Origin: Bacillota bacterium
GTDB lineage: Bacteria; Bacillota; Clostridia; Oscillospirales; Acutalibacteraceae
Direction of reading: 5' to 3'
NCBI GenBank assembly: GCA_023420245.1
Contig: JAEZWL010000100.1
Location: forward strand, 1 to 12,228
DNA: 12,228 bases
Shown here in pieces: positions 1 to 6,367 of the stretch. Within the stretch, counting starts at the first letter, position 1, and each line of letters starts with the position of its first letter. Both the position numbers and the translations under genes were made by a program. The notes under the pieces are model-generated. The model did not search any database and was not told the DNA's origin. It saw nothing but the letters and a program-made list of their open reading frames with translations.

Positions 1-44
1 CCGCAGTGCGGACAGCTTACGTCTTTGTTGATCTGCGTTGACAA
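1..44 (-). CDS. Start of divergent gene with N-terminal CPHCG (zinc-ribbon-like), truncated by the window edge
   Basis: Only the first 14 codons and part of the 15th lie in the window. Read on the - strand from a TTG at 44..42 they give MSTQINKDVSCPHCG. The start is supported by a strong ribosome binding site AAGGAGGA (60..53 on the - strand) with an 8-base spacer, and by a candidate promoter upstream. CPHCG is half of a typical CxxC zinc-ribbon; the second half would lie outside the window. Proteins with an N-terminal zinc ribbon are numerous, so no function can be given. It is transcribed away from the sigma factor operon, and nothing links the two apart from the shared intergenic region. 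Confidence 0.6.
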   Translation of the reverse strand, partial: MSTQINKDVSCPHC

Positions 45-79
45 TTTCTGTCTCCTCCTTAGGCTTTGCGTATTTATTG

Positions 80-108
80 ATTATATCACAGCGACTGGAA
101 AAAAGGAA
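80..108 (-). promoter_or_regulatory. Candidate promoter for the divergent zinc-ribbon gene
   Basis: On the - strand there is a perfect TATAAT (85..80) with an extended -10 TG one base upstream. A weak -35, TTCCTT, lies at 108..103, 17 bases away. A transcript would begin near 73 and have a leader of about 30 bases containing the AAGGAGGA site. The fit is to a housekeeping sigma-A promoter. It is inferred from sequence only. Confidence 0.45.
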
Positions 109-153
109 TAGAATCGCCCATTTTCTACTGCCGAAGGGGATAAGCGATATTAA

Positions 154-182
154 TTGCCCCAAAGCAAAATATGGGGTATAAT
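154..182 (+). promoter_or_regulatory. Candidate sigma-A-type promoter of the sigma/anti-sigma operon, with an inverted repeat in its spacer
   Basis: TTGCCC (154-159) and a perfect TATAAT (177-182) are separated by exactly 17 bases, which fits a housekeeping promoter for the gene starting at 225. Between the two boxes lies a 5-bp inverted repeat, CCCCA (157-161) and TGGGG (172-176), with 10 bases between the arms. It overlaps the -35 and abuts the -10, so it could be an operator for a repressor, although a 5-bp arm can occur by chance. No classic ECF promoter (GGAAC with a CGTC-like -10) was seen here, so autoregulation by the encoded sigma factor is not evident. Confidence 0.5.
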
Positions 183-224
183 TTGCTTATTGGTACTTAT
201 TAGTCGTAATAGGGGGAAAACCGT

Positions 225-776
225 ATGCTGATTTTTCTGCAAACCATACAGGAAGAGGAACGCACCAGGGTAGAGATGATTTATCGGGATTATTCGGGCA
301 CTATGTTACATACGGCACAGTCTATTTTAAAGGATCCGTACCTCGCGGAGGAGGCGGTTTCTCGCTCTTTTCTCTTGATAATAAAAAATTTACAAAAAAT
401 TCATTTTTTAAACTGTAACAAAACAAGGGGTTTAGTTGTTATTATAGTGAGGAACATTTGTTACAACATGATAAAAAATGAAAAATCCAAGGCAACGGAG
501 CCTCTGGAGGAGTATGAGGATATTCCGGGAAAAACAGAGGAAATCCCTCTGGAACACATCGTTACCGGCGAAAGCTATAAATTCATTATGGACTGCCTGT
601 CGGAGCTGCACAGCAATTACAAGGATATTCTGCGCCTGAAGCTGGTCTATGACTATTCAGATGAAGAAATCGCAAAAATACTGGATGTTTCTCAGGAAAA
701 TGTCAGGGTGCGGCTGCATCGCGCGCGGAAGGCGCTGACCGACCAGATGAAGAAAAGAGGCGAAGGAGATGAATAA
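225..776 (+). CDS. ECF-type RNA polymerase sigma factor (sigma-70 family)
   Basis: A 183-residue protein, the usual size for an ECF sigma factor, which directs RNA polymerase to a small set of stress or signal promoters. Region 2 spans about residues 13-85, including the segment DPYLAEEAVSRSFLLI. Region 4 spans about 118-175, with the helix-turn-helix DYSDEEIAKILDVSQENVRV followed by RLHRARKAL, a hallmark of sigma region 4.2. The ATG at 225 is preceded by AGGGGG with an 8-base spacer. Its end overlaps the next gene by 8 bases, the standard arrangement for a sigma factor and its cognate anti-sigma factor. The regulon cannot be read from the window. The secreted-protein and ABC genes downstream are obvious candidates, but no clear ECF-type promoter was found in front of them. 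Confidence 0.9.
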   Translation: MLIFLQTIQEEERTRVEMIYRDYSGTMLHTAQSILKDPYLAEEAVSRSFLLIIKNLQKIHFLNCNKTRGLVVIIVRNICYNMIKNEKSKATEPLEEYEDIPGKTEEIPLEHIVTGESYKFIMDCLSELHSNYKDILRLKLVYDYSDEEIAKILDVSQENVRVRLHRARKALTDQMKKRGEGDE

Positions 777-1488
777 AGACAAATTGAATTATCAATTATT
801 TGAGACACTGCTAAAGGCGGCGGTGGAGGAGGATTTTCAGCGGGAGCTGGATACGCTTCCGCCGGAAGCCGACCTGAGAAAAAAATATGAACCTTCGCCG
901 AAGCTGACTCGACAAATCCGGGAAGCCTTGAAAGAAGAAAAGCGCCGTGGTCAGCAAACCAAAATCGTTCAGGCTGCAAAAAAAGCGGCCGTGATTACTG
1001 CGATTTTAATTCCGGTTACATTCGGAGGTCTGCTGAGTGTAGAAGCCTCCCGTAACATCATCTTCAATTCAATTATGGAATGGAAAGCAGGCCATGTTGA
1101 CCTTTATTTTCAGCCGGAATCTCAGATGCCGGAGGACAACGGGGACGTTTTATATAAACCCACCTATCTACCGGATGGGTATGTTGAGAAAGAATCAGTA
1201 AAATTCGGGGTAACACAGAGAATCACTTATGAAAATGAACGCAAAGACCTTATTATTTTTGATCAAATTTCTATAACAAGCGGTAAGAAATCTTTGGATA
1301 CAGAGCATAATGAATTGAAAGAAATTATAATAAATGGCAAGAAAGCCTACCTTTTTGTTTCTGATAAACCCGATATAAGAAGTTATATTGTATGGGAGGG
1401 TCGTAGTGCCAGCTTCAAGTTAAGCTCAAATTTAGGCCAAAAAGAATTAATTAAGATTGTGCAAAATGTCGAAATTGCAAAAAAATAA
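769..1488 (+). CDS. Membrane-anchored anti-sigma factor, DUF4367-like C-terminal domain
   Basis: A 239-residue protein with a charged cytoplasmic N-terminus (about 1-70), one membrane helix at about 72-92, and an extracytoplasmic domain of about 145 residues. The latter contains PTYLPDGYV (131-139) and alternating beta-strand-like segments as in DUF4367 domains, which occur on anti-sigma factors of Clostridia. The likely role is to hold the upstream sigma factor at the membrane and release it when the outer domain senses a signal. Translation is coupled: the ATG lies inside the last codons of the sigma gene, and the GAAGGAG just upstream serves as its ribosome binding site. The family assignment rests on recalled motif similarity. 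The role rests mainly on topology and gene order, which are convincing. Confidence 0.82.
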   Translation: MNKDKLNYQLFETLLKAAVEEDFQRELDTLPPEADLRKKYEPSPKLTRQIREALKEEKRRGQQTKIVQAAKKAAVITAILIPVTFGGLLSVEASRNIIFNSIMEWKAGHVDLYFQPESQMPEDNGDVLYKPTYLPDGYVEKESVKFGVTQRITYENERKDLIIFDQISITSGKKSLDTEHNELKEIIINGKKAYLFVSDKPDIRSYIVWEGRSASFKLSSNLGQKELIKIVQNVEIAKK

Positions 1489-1490
1489 AA

Positions 1491-1542
1491 TTTTTTTTAA
1501 AAAAGGTGTACCAAAACGGGGGGGTAAGTTGTTATATATATA
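1491..1542 (+). promoter_or_regulatory. Homopolymer-rich leader and possible promoter before the secreted-protein gene
   Basis: This 52-base stretch holds T8 (1491-1498), A6 (1499-1504) and G7 (1518-1524), then an alternating TATATATATA run (1533-1542) that could supply a -10 box. No good -35 is visible, since the G tract sits where the promoter spacer would be. The T8 run directly after the anti-sigma stop is not preceded by a GC-rich stem, so it is not a convincing terminator. Slippage in the G7 tract could alter promoter spacing. This is inference. Confidence 0.25.
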
Positions 1543-1577
1543 GAGCCCTAAATTCAAAAAGAAGAAGGATGATCATT

Positions 1578-2033
1578 ATGAAGAGAAAATTGATTTCCCT
1601 GGCAATGGCAGTAGTTCTAATGCTCACGGTCAATGTTACCGCGTTTGCGGCGCAAAAAGAAGGACAGGCCTTGGGCAAAGGAGACACCCAAACTGCTGTG
1701 AATCCCGATTTTCATTTGATGTACACCAATACAGAAGAAATTGCGGCGGACTTAATTTTTTACGGCACGCGTGCAAACTGTGCAGGAGTGGTAGATGGTC
1801 ACCCGGGAACCTCAAAGATTGTTGCCACAGGCTTATTAAAAAGGGTGAACAGCAACGGAACCACCACTGTAAAGTACTGGACAAAAACAGTATATGCCGA
1901 GTCTCTTATTTTCGAACAAAATTATTATGTATCCAGTGGATACGATTATGAATTTGAGCTCACCGCAAAGGTTTATCGAAACGGCACAGTCGAAACCGTA
2001 AGTCTATCTGATACCGAGTACTGCGCCGGCTAA
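1578..2033 (+). CDS. Small secreted protein with signal peptide, beta-rich (DUF6147-like)
   Basis: A 151-residue preprotein. The ATG at 1578 is chosen because it follows AAGGA by 8 bases and starts a classic Sec signal peptide: MKRK, then a hydrophobic core to about residue 20, then AFA-A with cleavage near 24/25. An upstream in-frame ATG at 1506 has no ribosome binding site and would bury the signal. The mature part (about 126 residues) has beta-strand-like stretches and only two cysteines (68 and 149), suitable for one disulfide. The central pattern, N-C-A-G-V followed by KYWTKTVY and a YYVSSGYDYEF strand, resembles small secreted Clostridial proteins grouped as DUF6147. That name is from memory and tentative. 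It lies just after the anti-sigma gene and may be a target of the pair. A function as toxin, bacteriocin or cell-surface protein cannot be decided. Confidence 0.75.
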   Translation: MKRKLISLAMAVVLMLTVNVTAFAAQKEGQALGKGDTQTAVNPDFHLMYTNTEEIAADLIFYGTRANCAGVVDGHPGTSKIVATGLLKRVNSNGTTTVKYWTKTVYAESLIFEQNYYVSSGYDYEFELTAKVYRNGTVETVSLSDTEYCAG

Positions 2034-2046
2034 CCCATCATACATA

Positions 2047-2120
2047 TTAAACTGCTTACAACTTTCATCTCTTCTTATTGCAAGCCGGTAGATCAACCTG
2101 CCGGCTTGCAGCATAAAAAA
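2047..2120 (+). repeat. Hairpin repeat element, copy 1
   Basis: A ~74-base element that recurs at 2446-2521. It starts with TTAAAC, then TGCTTACA, a pyrimidine-rich CTTCT stretch, a hairpin and ATAAAAAA. The hairpin has a 12-bp stem (2080-2091 with 2098-2109, one T-G wobble) around the loop ATCAAC. The stem core is GCAAGCCGG/CCGGCTTGC. It follows the stop codon of the secreted-protein gene by 46 bases. It could terminate transcription or protect the 3' end, but there is an A-run rather than a U-run after the stem, so it is not a canonical intrinsic terminator on the + strand. Confidence 0.7.
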
Positions 2121-2140
2121 GAAGGGCGAATGCGATATCA

Positions 2141-2173
2141 ATCCGGATTCCTAGGGTAAAATTATCGTCCGGA
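2141..2173. promoter_or_regulatory. Possible paired operator sites (TCCGGA twice)
   Basis: TCCGGA palindromes occur at 2142-2147 (within the 8-base palindrome ATCCGGAT) and 2168-2173, 26 bases apart. Each is followed by a similar tail (TTCC and ATTTCC). They lie 64 to 95 bases before the start of the 56-residue peptide gene. Repeated short palindromes upstream of a gene can be binding sites for a regulator, but six-base sites may be chance. No clear -35/-10 pair was identified for the peptide gene. TTGTAC at 2184-2189 is the best -35-like hexamer and lacks a well-spaced TATAAT. Confidence 0.25.
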
Positions 2174-2236
2174 ATTTCCTTCGTTGTACGGAACATTCAG
2201 GCGGTAAAAATAAAGAATATTAAAGGAGTAAAATCA

Positions 2237-2407
2237 ATGAAAAGCTTTAAAAAATTAGCATGTCTTATTCTGGCTCTAGCAATCTCTTTTGCAGTAACGG
2301 TTCCTGCGTTCGCGTCACGCCATAACGGCTTGAAACCTTCAATTTCTTATGAAATGTATCATGACCCGATTACTAATGAACTTGTTGTTTATAAGATATA
2401 TGAATAA
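2237..2407 (+). CDS. Secreted peptide precursor, 56 residues
   Basis: A short gene supported by a strong AAAGGAG (2222-2228) with an 8-base spacer to ATG, and ended by tandem TAA codons. The product begins MKSFKK, then a hydrophobic segment (about 7-22) and the cleavage motif PAFA-S, a textbook Sec signal peptide. Cleavage after residue 26 would release a ~30-residue peptide beginning SRHNGLKP and ending VVYKIYE, rich in tyrosine and without cysteine. No double-glycine leader is present, so export would be by Sec. It lies between two copies of a hairpin element and upstream of a membrane protein and a MacB-like ABC system, a setting seen for bacteriocin or signalling peptides. No family is recognised. 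It could alternatively be a remnant of a longer secreted protein truncated after duplication. Confidence 0.7.
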   Translation: MKSFKKLACLILALAISFAVTVPAFASRHNGLKPSISYEMYHDPITNELVVYKIYE

Positions 2408-2445
2408 TAATGGATACGCTACCTATCACTTTCATAGATAAGCAT

Positions 2446-2521
2446 TTAAACTTGCTTACATCATATCCCTTCTAATAGCAAGCCGGCAGCTCGTCAACCT
2501 GCCGGCTTGCACTATAAAAAA
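2446..2521 (+). repeat. Hairpin repeat element, copy 2
   Basis: The second copy of the element at 2047-2120. TTAAAC, TTGCTTACA and CCTTCT are followed by a perfect 12-bp stem, GCAAGCCGGCAG (2478-2489) with CTGCCGGCTTGC (2499-2510), a 9-base loop and again ATAAAAAA. Loop and inner stem bases differ from copy 1 but pairing is kept: the T-G wobble of copy 1 is a C-G pair here. That points to selection for the RNA or DNA hairpin. It follows the 56-residue peptide gene by 38 bases, mirroring the place of copy 1 after the larger secreted-protein gene. Confidence 0.7.
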
Positions 2522-2525
2522 TTGG

Positions 2526-2625
2526 TTTTTGAGAAAACAGCAGAAATGATGAGAACCTGTTTTTTGAGAAATCGATTTTTGTTGAGCAAAGCCGCAGAAT
2601 TATCCTCCGCCTATGATTTGGCGGA
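2526..2625 (+). other. Leader region with TTTTTGAGAAA direct repeats and a small hairpin
   Basis: Between hairpin element 2 and the duplicated membrane protein. TTTTTGAGAAA occurs at 2526-2536 and 2561-2571, with a degenerate third copy, TTTTTGTTGAGCAAA, at 2576-2590. Near the end, TCCGCC (2606-2611) and GGCGGA (2620-2625) form a 6-bp hairpin with an 8-base loop. An alternative ATG for the next gene (2613) falls in this loop, which argues against that start. The region may be a 5' leader or operator. No convincing promoter was seen. Confidence 0.3.
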
Positions 2626-2651
2626 TAAATAAACTTACTGTCAGGTGTTAT

Positions 2652-3074
2652 ATGAAACATGCTTTTAAGCTAAGTTGTGAAGATTGGAATAAATTGATCA
2701 GAAAACTGCTTTTATACTGGATCAATTTGTTTTTGCTTGCTGTTTTTACGGCGGAAAAATCCTCCTATTCCGCAGAGTTTTTTATAAAAGCAGCCGCCGC
2801 GACTCTTTTTATCGTTTTCATTTTAATGTTGTTTGATAGAGGAAGCATTCAACATAGCGCTAATTTCGGTTATCGTTTTTTAAAGCATAATTTCAGAGCA
2901 CTAACCTGTAAGGATTGGGTTATGCTGACCATAAAATTTTTGGTATACTGGGGAGTTTTCTTTATTCTGTTTGTTTTTGCGGCAAGTACCCGCTCGTATT
3001 CTGCTGCATTCATTTTAAAAGAAATGATAGGCAGTCTCCTGGCCGTTTTCGTCATTATCCTTTTTAGAGATTAG
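2652..3074 (+). CDS. Four-helix membrane protein made of two tandem repeats (function unknown)
   Basis: A 140-residue protein composed of two copies of one unit, about residues 1-63 and 77-140. Shared marks are K-H-x-F at the start, C-x-D-W (9-12 and 86-89), YW (22-23 and 99-100) and SYSA (38-41 and 115-118), then a second hydrophobic stretch ending in LF. Each unit has two membrane segments (about 19-34 and 47-61; 96-112 and 124-138), so four in all. The ATG at 2652 is preferred because it begins exactly at the repeat boundary, though its ribosome binding site (AGGTG, close spacing) is weak. The ATG at 2613 has none and sits in a hairpin loop. No family is recognised. Its place between a secreted peptide gene and an ABC exporter makes an immunity or accessory role possible, which is inference. 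Confidence 0.7.
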   Translation: MKHAFKLSCEDWNKLIRKLLLYWINLFLLAVFTAEKSSYSAEFFIKAAAATLFIVFILMLFDRGSIQHSANFGYRFLKHNFRALTCKDWVMLTIKFLVYWGVFFILFVFAASTRSYSAAFILKEMIGSLLAVFVIILFRD

Positions 3075-3223
3075 CAGCCGGGAGCTTTGAGAAAGCAACG
3101 AGTATTTTGAAGATTTCGGAAATTATGAAACCATTTAAAAAACTTGGCAATAATCCCGTATTAAACGTACAAATTATAGATTTCTTTGAAGGGGTGTTTC
3201 TATAATTTGATTTAAAAGGCAGG

Positions 3224-4330
3224 TTGAGTATCATAAAATCAATTGGATTAATTCTTAAATGTATTATCCTGCTGTTTAAGAGGAGCAAAACTGCTTTTTC
3301 TATTTTTATATGCGTTCAAATTATAATCAGCATTGGTTTTATTTTCTTTTATACCACTACATTTACTTCGCGAAGAAGCTACATAAAAGAGTATGAATAT
3401 ATGCGTACTATAAAAACAGAGCTAAGCGGTCCTGTTCCCCAAAATTCTGCTGGCAGTCTGGTAGCGAAATTACAGGAAAATCCCGAGGTTCCCCTGGAGA
3501 ATATACAGCTTGCTTTTACTCTAAAATCGGAAAATAAAAAAGAGAATGCCAGAAAATTTATTGCATATCTGTATCCTGATCGATACAAAGACCGTATCGT
3601 AGGAAAAAGTATTTCTCAGCAGAACATTGCAAACCAGACCACCGTTATGATTTGCGGAAATGAGGATTTGACCTATAACCCTGATGCAAAACATTTTAAT
3701 ACCGGAGACAGCGTTGATCTTGACGGTGTAAAATTTTCGGTCATTGGGTGCTACAACAGTATTGGAGAATCGGGGGAAATCCCGTATACGGTAGGATTGA
3801 GCCACTTTACATTAACTGAGCTTCAGCTTTTGGTGCCGTCCGATTCAACAGACAATCAAAAGGAGCGGCTTGGTGACTACGTAAAAAGGTTGATTCCCAA
3901 CGGGAAAGTGACTTTGCCGCAACCTTTGACCCAAAAGGTTCTAATGAATATGTTCATCCCGTTTGCCGCCGCATTAATCATTGGATTCAGCGCACTGATT
4001 AATCTTCTGTTTATTTTTAAATACATGTTAGAAAGCAGCCAGGAGGATTATTTTATCCTGAAAATTTGCGGATGCAGCAACCGCAAGCTATTCTCTGTGC
4101 TATTTTCCGAGTTGGTTTTGCTTTATACGCTTTCTTTCCTCGCAGGTGAATTCCTTTTCTCAAAGCTACGCACAATCTATCGGCAAAATACCCTTTTTGT
4201 CAATTCTCAGTTAGACGCGCCTCAAGTAGGGATTATCTACTTCGCGTCAATCCTTCTAATCGTTCTTGTTATGGTGCCTTATCTTATCCGGTACCGCAAA
4301 CAGGTAATGAATCCGGGAGGGAGCATATGA
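3224..4330 (+). CDS. FtsX/MacB-like ABC transporter permease, first subunit
   Basis: A 368-residue protein with the four-helix layout of the FtsX/MacB family: one N-terminal helix (about 24-45), a large extracytoplasmic domain (about 46-240), then three helices (about 241-266, 289-312 and 335-355). The outer domain contains GDSVDLDGVKFSVIGCY (161-177), like the G-D-x-V ... V-x-G segment of MacB periplasmic core domains. The cytoplasmic segment EDYFILKICGCSNRKLF (274-290) matches the usual 'LK-x-x-G' coupling region. The start is TTG, preceded by AAAGG with a 5-base spacer. A TATAAT at 3201-3206 could be a -10, but no -35 was found. Its stop overlaps the next gene's start as ATGA. Members of this family usually couple ATP hydrolysis to movement of the outer domain rather than forming a channel. 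The substrate is unknown. Confidence 0.85.
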   Translation: MSIIKSIGLILKCIILLFKRSKTAFSIFICVQIIISIGFIFFYTTTFTSRRSYIKEYEYMRTIKTELSGPVPQNSAGSLVAKLQENPEVPLENIQLAFTLKSENKKENARKFIAYLYPDRYKDRIVGKSISQQNIANQTTVMICGNEDLTYNPDAKHFNTGDSVDLDGVKFSVIGCYNSIGESGEIPYTVGLSHFTLTELQLLVPSDSTDNQKERLGDYVKRLIPNGKVTLPQPLTQKVLMNMFIPFAAALIIGFSALINLLFIFKYMLESSQEDYFILKICGCSNRKLFSVLFSELVLLYTLSFLAGEFLFSKLRTIYRQNTLFVNSQLDAPQVGIIYFASILLIVLVMVPYLIRYRKQVMNPGGSI

Positions 4331-5580
4331 AAACAGTTGTTTTAGGCTTTAAGCTCTTTATAAAAAAGCCATTTTCGAATACGGTGCTTGCCATTGAGCT
4401 GGCAATTGTTGCGCTCACGTTGGTTGTAGTTGGAAATATGTATCAATACAGCCAGTGCTGCCTAAATACATTTCAAAACAGCAAATACAGGGTTCTATAT
4501 TGTGCAAACCCTACACCCGGGGAGGATGCCGCCTCTCAGCAAAAATTTATATCCACTCTGCAAGCGATACAAAAAAGATATTCTTATATTAAGGGATTTT
4601 CTGATATTGATAGTTCTCTCATTGTTTACAATAAGGAAAAACTCGAACGTGAAGAGTCTTATACGGGCGCGGAGGGCTCAGACGTAATTCTATTGGATGA
4701 TGAAACTATTTCAGCGTTTCAACTACCGGTATCAAAAGGGCAATGGCTTACCAGTGATTTGGTGGGCGGAAAAATCCCGTGTGTGATTGGCGGGGTTTAC
4801 GCAAAATTATATAAGGTTGGCGATAGCATTCAAGGGTATTCCTTCGCAAGGCAAGGGGGTGGAATCGTGAAGGTTCCCGATTTTTCGGTTGTGGGAGTTT
4901 TAGCCTTGCCTCAGCGGTCGCTTGACACAGGATTTGGCGGAAGTCAACTGAACAAATTGAAGGCATCCTCTTACTTTGAGGATATGACCAACCACGAAAT
5001 GTTTATGATTGTACCGGGAAAACTTTTCAACGGGTCGGCAATGAATAAATTCAGCCATGCCGGAGCGTTTTTATATCTTGATAGGTCGTCCACCCCGCTA
5101 CAAATTGATGAAATACGCAATATGCTGACCCGCGGTTACACCGAATTGGATACCGAAATGGTTGCGGCGGAAAAGAAGGATATTGGTCAAACCTTGGATA
5201 TTATGATGCCTTTTCTAATCGTCTTGTTTCTTGTCATTTTTTCCGGTCTTATTTCTGTTTGCATGCTTACCACCATGAAAAATATGCAAACCTTTAAAAT
5301 TTACTACCTTACCGGCTGCCCTGCGTACAAAATCCTGCTGATCATGTTTTGGCATGTTCTGTGCTATTTCATTATTTCAGGCATTCTATTTATTGTGTTG
5401 TTGTACAGCGCAAGACACATGGTGTCTCGGCTAAGAATGCTTGAGGCCTATTTTATTTTACAGTCAAACAATTTTATTTCGATTGGAATCGTATGTGCAG
5501 TTGTTTCTGTTCTTTCTCTCACTATTCCGTTTATTATTGTTAAGAAAAATAATCTTTCTGGCTTATTGAAAAACTATTAA
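4327..5580 (+). CDS. FtsX/MacB-like ABC transporter permease, second subunit
   Basis: A 417-residue partner of the preceding permease with the same topology: helices at about 17-39, 291-315, 335-361 and 382-405, and an outer domain of ~250 residues. A segment like V-G-D-S-I ... FSVVGVL (164-192) corresponds to the G-D-x-V region of the first subunit, and MQTFKIYYLTGCPAYKILL (320-338) is the cytoplasmic coupling segment. ATG overlaps the upstream stop as ATGA and is preceded by GGGAGGGA, so the two are translationally coupled and probably form a heterodimer. Together with the ATPase downstream they give a complete transporter. The two-permease plus ATPase layout is comparable to peptide-associated exporters of Firmicutes, which often have a single larger permease. 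Confidence 0.85.
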   Translation: MKTVVLGFKLFIKKPFSNTVLAIELAIVALTLVVVGNMYQYSQCCLNTFQNSKYRVLYCANPTPGEDAASQQKFISTLQAIQKRYSYIKGFSDIDSSLIVYNKEKLEREESYTGAEGSDVILLDDETISAFQLPVSKGQWLTSDLVGGKIPCVIGGVYAKLYKVGDSIQGYSFARQGGGIVKVPDFSVVGVLALPQRSLDTGFGGSQLNKLKASSYFEDMTNHEMFMIVPGKLFNGSAMNKFSHAGAFLYLDRSSTPLQIDEIRNMLTRGYTELDTEMVAAEKKDIGQTLDIMMPFLIVLFLVIFSGLISVCMLTTMKNMQTFKIYYLTGCPAYKILLIMFWHVLCYFIISGILFIVLLYSARHMVSRLRMLEAYFILQSNNFISIGIVCAVVSVLSLTIPFIIVKKNNLSGLLKNY

Positions 5581-5596
5581 TTATGGAAGTATCATT

Positions 5597-6259
5597 ATGA
5601 TTTTATTAGAAAATATAACGAAAAAATTCAACATCGGAAAACCAAATGAGCTAACGGTTCTTGACAATTTATCGTTGAAAATTGAAAAGGGCGATATGGT
5701 TGCTGTTATGGGGCGCTCCGGGGCAGGTAAAACGACTTTGGTACATATTATCGCCTGCCTTGAGAACGTTACTTCCGGAAAATATTTGTTTTGCGGGAAA
5801 GAGGTCAGTAAATTTTCGGAATCAAGGCTTTCAAAAATGAGAAACAGCAGGATTGGAATCCTTCTGCAAAATTTTGCTTTATTGCAAAATCAAACAGCAC
5901 TTGAAAATTGCATGGTTCCACTGTATTTTAATTCCATTCCCTTTTTTCAAATGAAAAAGAAGGCCGCGCTGGCACTTGAAAAACTGGAGATATCCAATTT
6001 AGCCAATCAGCTTGTTGGGACAATGTCCGGTGGTCAACAGCAACGGGTGGCTCTTGCGCGCGCAATGGTATGTGACCCTTTGCTGGTAATAGCCGATGAG
6101 CCAACCGGAGCACTGGACAGCCATACCGCAGCGGGGGTTATGGCAGAATTGAAGAAACTGAACGCTTCGGGTTCCACGGTGATAATTGTAACACATGATC
6201 AGAGTGTGGCAGATCAATGTTCGCGGTTGATTCAAATGAATGACGGCAAGCTTGTATAA
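5597..6259 (+). CDS. ABC transporter ATPase, MacB/LolD type
   Basis: A 220-residue complete nucleotide-binding protein of the family that pairs with FtsX/MacB-like permeases. Walker A is GRSGAGKTT (39-47), the Q-loop glutamine is at 91, the signature SGGQQQR is at 144-150, Walker B LLVIADE is at 162-168, the D-loop GALD is at 171-174 and the switch histidine is H200 (VTHD). All catalytic motifs are intact, so it should hydrolyse ATP. It starts 16 bases after the second permease, in the same operon, behind a modest GGAAG. It most likely drives both permeases as a homodimer. No promoter or terminator is seen between it and the permeases. Confidence 0.93.
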   Translation: MILLENITKKFNIGKPNELTVLDNLSLKIEKGDMVAVMGRSGAGKTTLVHIIACLENVTSGKYLFCGKEVSKFSESRLSKMRNSRIGILLQNFALLQNQTALENCMVPLYFNSIPFFQMKKKAALALEKLEISNLANQLVGTMSGGQQQRVALARAMVCDPLLVIADEPTGALDSHTAAGVMAELKKLNASGSTVIIVTHDQSVADQCSRLIQMNDGKLV

Positions 6260-6367
6260 GAGAAAAATAAAGCGCAGCATAAAAGTCCTTGAAGGGAATA
6301 CACCCGCAGTGGCTGAGACTGAGTTTGAATGTAAAGAATGATTATGTAACTGACTGGAGGTTGTTTT

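Noticed and set aside
692..979. 95-codon ORF on the - strand with a proline run
   Set aside because: Antisense to the end of the sigma gene and the start of the anti-sigma gene, which are both well supported. The proline run is a by-product of GGCGGCGGTGGAGGAGG on the other strand.
1506..1577. N-terminal extension of the secreted protein from ATG 1506
   Set aside because: It crosses the G7 tract, has no ribosome binding site and would place the signal peptide internally. ATG 1578 fits every criterion.
1578..2033. Lactococcin-972-family bacteriocin, suggested by the secreted protein plus ABC genes
   Set aside because: The mature sequence lacks the family's recalled Gly/Trp/His-rich pattern, and the permeases are two separate proteins rather than one large seven-helix immunity protein.
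2546..2632. 28-codon ORF beginning with tandem ATG codons and ending in LADK
   Set aside because: No ribosome binding site. It overlaps the repeat-rich leader and hairpin and does not resemble a peptide precursor.
2613..2651. N-terminal extension of the duplicated membrane protein from ATG 2613
   Set aside because: The start lies in a hairpin loop without a ribosome binding site, and the extension has no counterpart in the second repeat.
3125..3205. 26-codon ORF MKPFKKLGNN... between the duplicated membrane protein and the MacB-like permease
   Set aside because: No convincing ribosome binding site, no signal or leader peptide features, and the length is expected by chance in AT-rich sequence.
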